Below are positions 4,707 to 5,407 of a stretch of DNA of 5,407 nucleotides, piece by piece. Both the position numbers and the translations under genes were made by a program. Numbering within the stretch: the stretch's first letter is position 1; each line of letters opens with the position of its first letter. The notes under the pieces were generated by a model, which saw only the letters and a list, made by a program, of their open reading frames with translations, was not told where the DNA came from and made no database searches. The stretch covers positions 1 to 5,407 of the forward strand of contig SLAK01000327.1 in assembly GCA_007126855.1 (NCBI GenBank). The letters are read 5' to 3'. The DNA is from Dehalococcoidia bacterium. GTDB lineage: Bacteria > Chloroflexota > Dehalococcoidia > Tepidiformales > Tepidiformaceae.

Positions 4707-5407
4707 ATGGCAAACGCGAGATTCTCTCTCGAAGGCAAGACGGCGCTCATCACCGGCGGCAGCCGCGGCATCGGCTACGCCATCGCGGAAGCGTTCATCG
4801 ATGCGGGCGCCCGCGTTATCATCACCGCCCGCGGCGAAGAAAAGCTCATGGCCGCAGCGAACCGGCTCGGCCCCAACGCTATCGGCAAACGCTGCGACAA
4901 CGCCAACCCGGCCGACATCGCGCGCCTGGTCGAGGAGTCATGGCGGCTCGGGCCCATCCAGATCCTGGTGAACAACGCGGGCATCAGCCCCTACTACAAG
5001 CGCGTCGAGCACGTCACCGTCGACGAGTGGGACAGCGTCGCCGACGTCAACATGCGTGGCACCTACTTCGCCAGCGTCGAGGTGGCCACCCGGCTCTTCG
5101 AAGCCGGGCTGCCCGGCAGCATCGTCAATATCAGCTCCATGGCTGGCGACGTGCCGCTCGAACGCCAGGGCGTCTATGGCGCGACAAAGGCCGGCGTGCA
5201 CCAGATGGCGCGCGTCATGGCCCTGGAGTGGGCCGACCGCAACGTCCGCGTCAACTGCGTCGCCCCCGGCTGGGTCCAGACCGAACTCGTCGACGAACTG
5301 TTCGCCAGCCGCCACGGCGAGCGCCTGCTTTCCGACATTCCCATGGGCCGCCTGGCCACCGGCGACGATGTCGTCGGCGCCGCCCTCTACCTGGCCAGCG
5401 ATGCCAG
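4707..5407 (+). CDS. Classical short-chain dehydrogenase/reductase (SDR), 3' end missing
   Basis: 233 complete codons are visible from ATG at 4707 and the frame is open at the right edge. Classical SDRs have about 250 residues, so roughly 15-25 are missing. The Rossmann cofactor motif is T16-GGSRGIG-23, and the NNAG motif is at 89-92. The catalytic set is complete: N115 (DVNMRGTY), S144 (NISSMAG), Y157 and K161 (YGATK). The PGWVQTEL segment at 187-194 is the expected loop after the active site. Arg42 after the second strand (IITARGEEK) suggests NADP(H) preference. The C-terminal PMGRLATGDDVVGAALYLASDA is the familiar end of FabG-like and sugar/polyol-dehydrogenase-like SDRs. It probably oxidises or reduces an alcohol/ketone in the cytoplasm; the substrate cannot be assigned, and FabG is only one possibility. 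It is transcribed away from the glycosylase gene. Confidence 0.95.
   Translation, partial: MANARFSLEGKTALITGGSRGIGYAIAEAFIDAGARVIITARGEEKLMAAANRLGPNAIGKRCDNANPADIARLVEESWRLGPIQILVNNAGISPYYKRVEHVTVDEWDSVADVNMRGTYFASVEVATRLFEAGLPGSIVNISSMAGDVPLERQGVYGATKAGVHQMARVMALEWADRNVRVNCVAPGWVQTELVDELFASRHGERLLSDIPMGRLATGDDVVGAALYLASDA

Noticed and set aside
4120..4971. A 283-codon + strand frame opposite the glycosylase and into the SDR gene
   Set aside because: It overlaps the start of a clear SDR in another frame and is antisense to the AlkA-like gene. Its composition is Arg/Ser/Ala-rich and motif-free.
1..5407. tRNA, rRNA, CRISPR repeats, insertion sequences or integration sites
   Set aside because: Reading both strands showed no cloverleaf arms, regularly spaced repeats, transposase motifs or terminal inverted repeats.

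Overview
The window is high-GC, densely coding bacterial DNA holding parts or all of eight protein genes. Codons end strongly in C/G (GCC, GGC, CTC), and I see no tRNA, rRNA, CRISPR array, insertion sequence or phage gene. The gene styles suggest an environmental bacterium. I lean to Chloroflexota (Dehalococcoidia/Tepidiformales-like), with Deinococcota and Actinomycetota as alternatives, at low confidence because no marker gene decides it.

Layout. (1) 1-729, +: the 3' part of a two-domain rhodanese sulfurtransferase, ending at a hairpin (756-781) that it shares with (2) 816-1439, -: a HAD-family hydrolase. (3) 1572-1871 and 1880-2242, +: a two-gene module of a DUF433 antitoxin-like protein and a DUF5615 PIN-like predicted nuclease, probably a type II toxin-antitoxin pair. 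(4) 2303-3259, +: lipA, lipoyl synthase, with an extra C-terminal tail. (5) 3298-3921, +: a small soluble protein with an intact histidine-kinase H-box and a strongly degenerate ATP-binding domain. (6) 3934-4617, -: an AlkA-type DNA-3-methyladenine glycosylase, converging on gene 5 with only 12 bases between the stops. (7) 4707 to the right edge, +: a classical short-chain dehydrogenase/reductase, diverging from gene 6.

The genes do not form one pathway. They look like single-gene units of sulfur transfer, phosphate ester hydrolysis, lipoate synthesis, signalling, alkylation repair and redox metabolism, plus one toxin-antitoxin cassette.

The most consistent hidden pattern is at the gene starts. 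None of the seven visible starts has a convincing Shine-Dalgarno sequence. Six have a TANNNT -10-like hexamer ending 6-8 bases before the start codon, and the seventh has CATAAT 7 bases before a GTG. This is the arrangement expected for leaderless mRNAs, and it was used here to correct the starts of the HAD, kinase-like and glycosylase genes. The second item worth attention is the degenerate kinase-like protein, which may be a phosphotransfer protein rather than a kinase. I did not find a clearly new multi-gene system.
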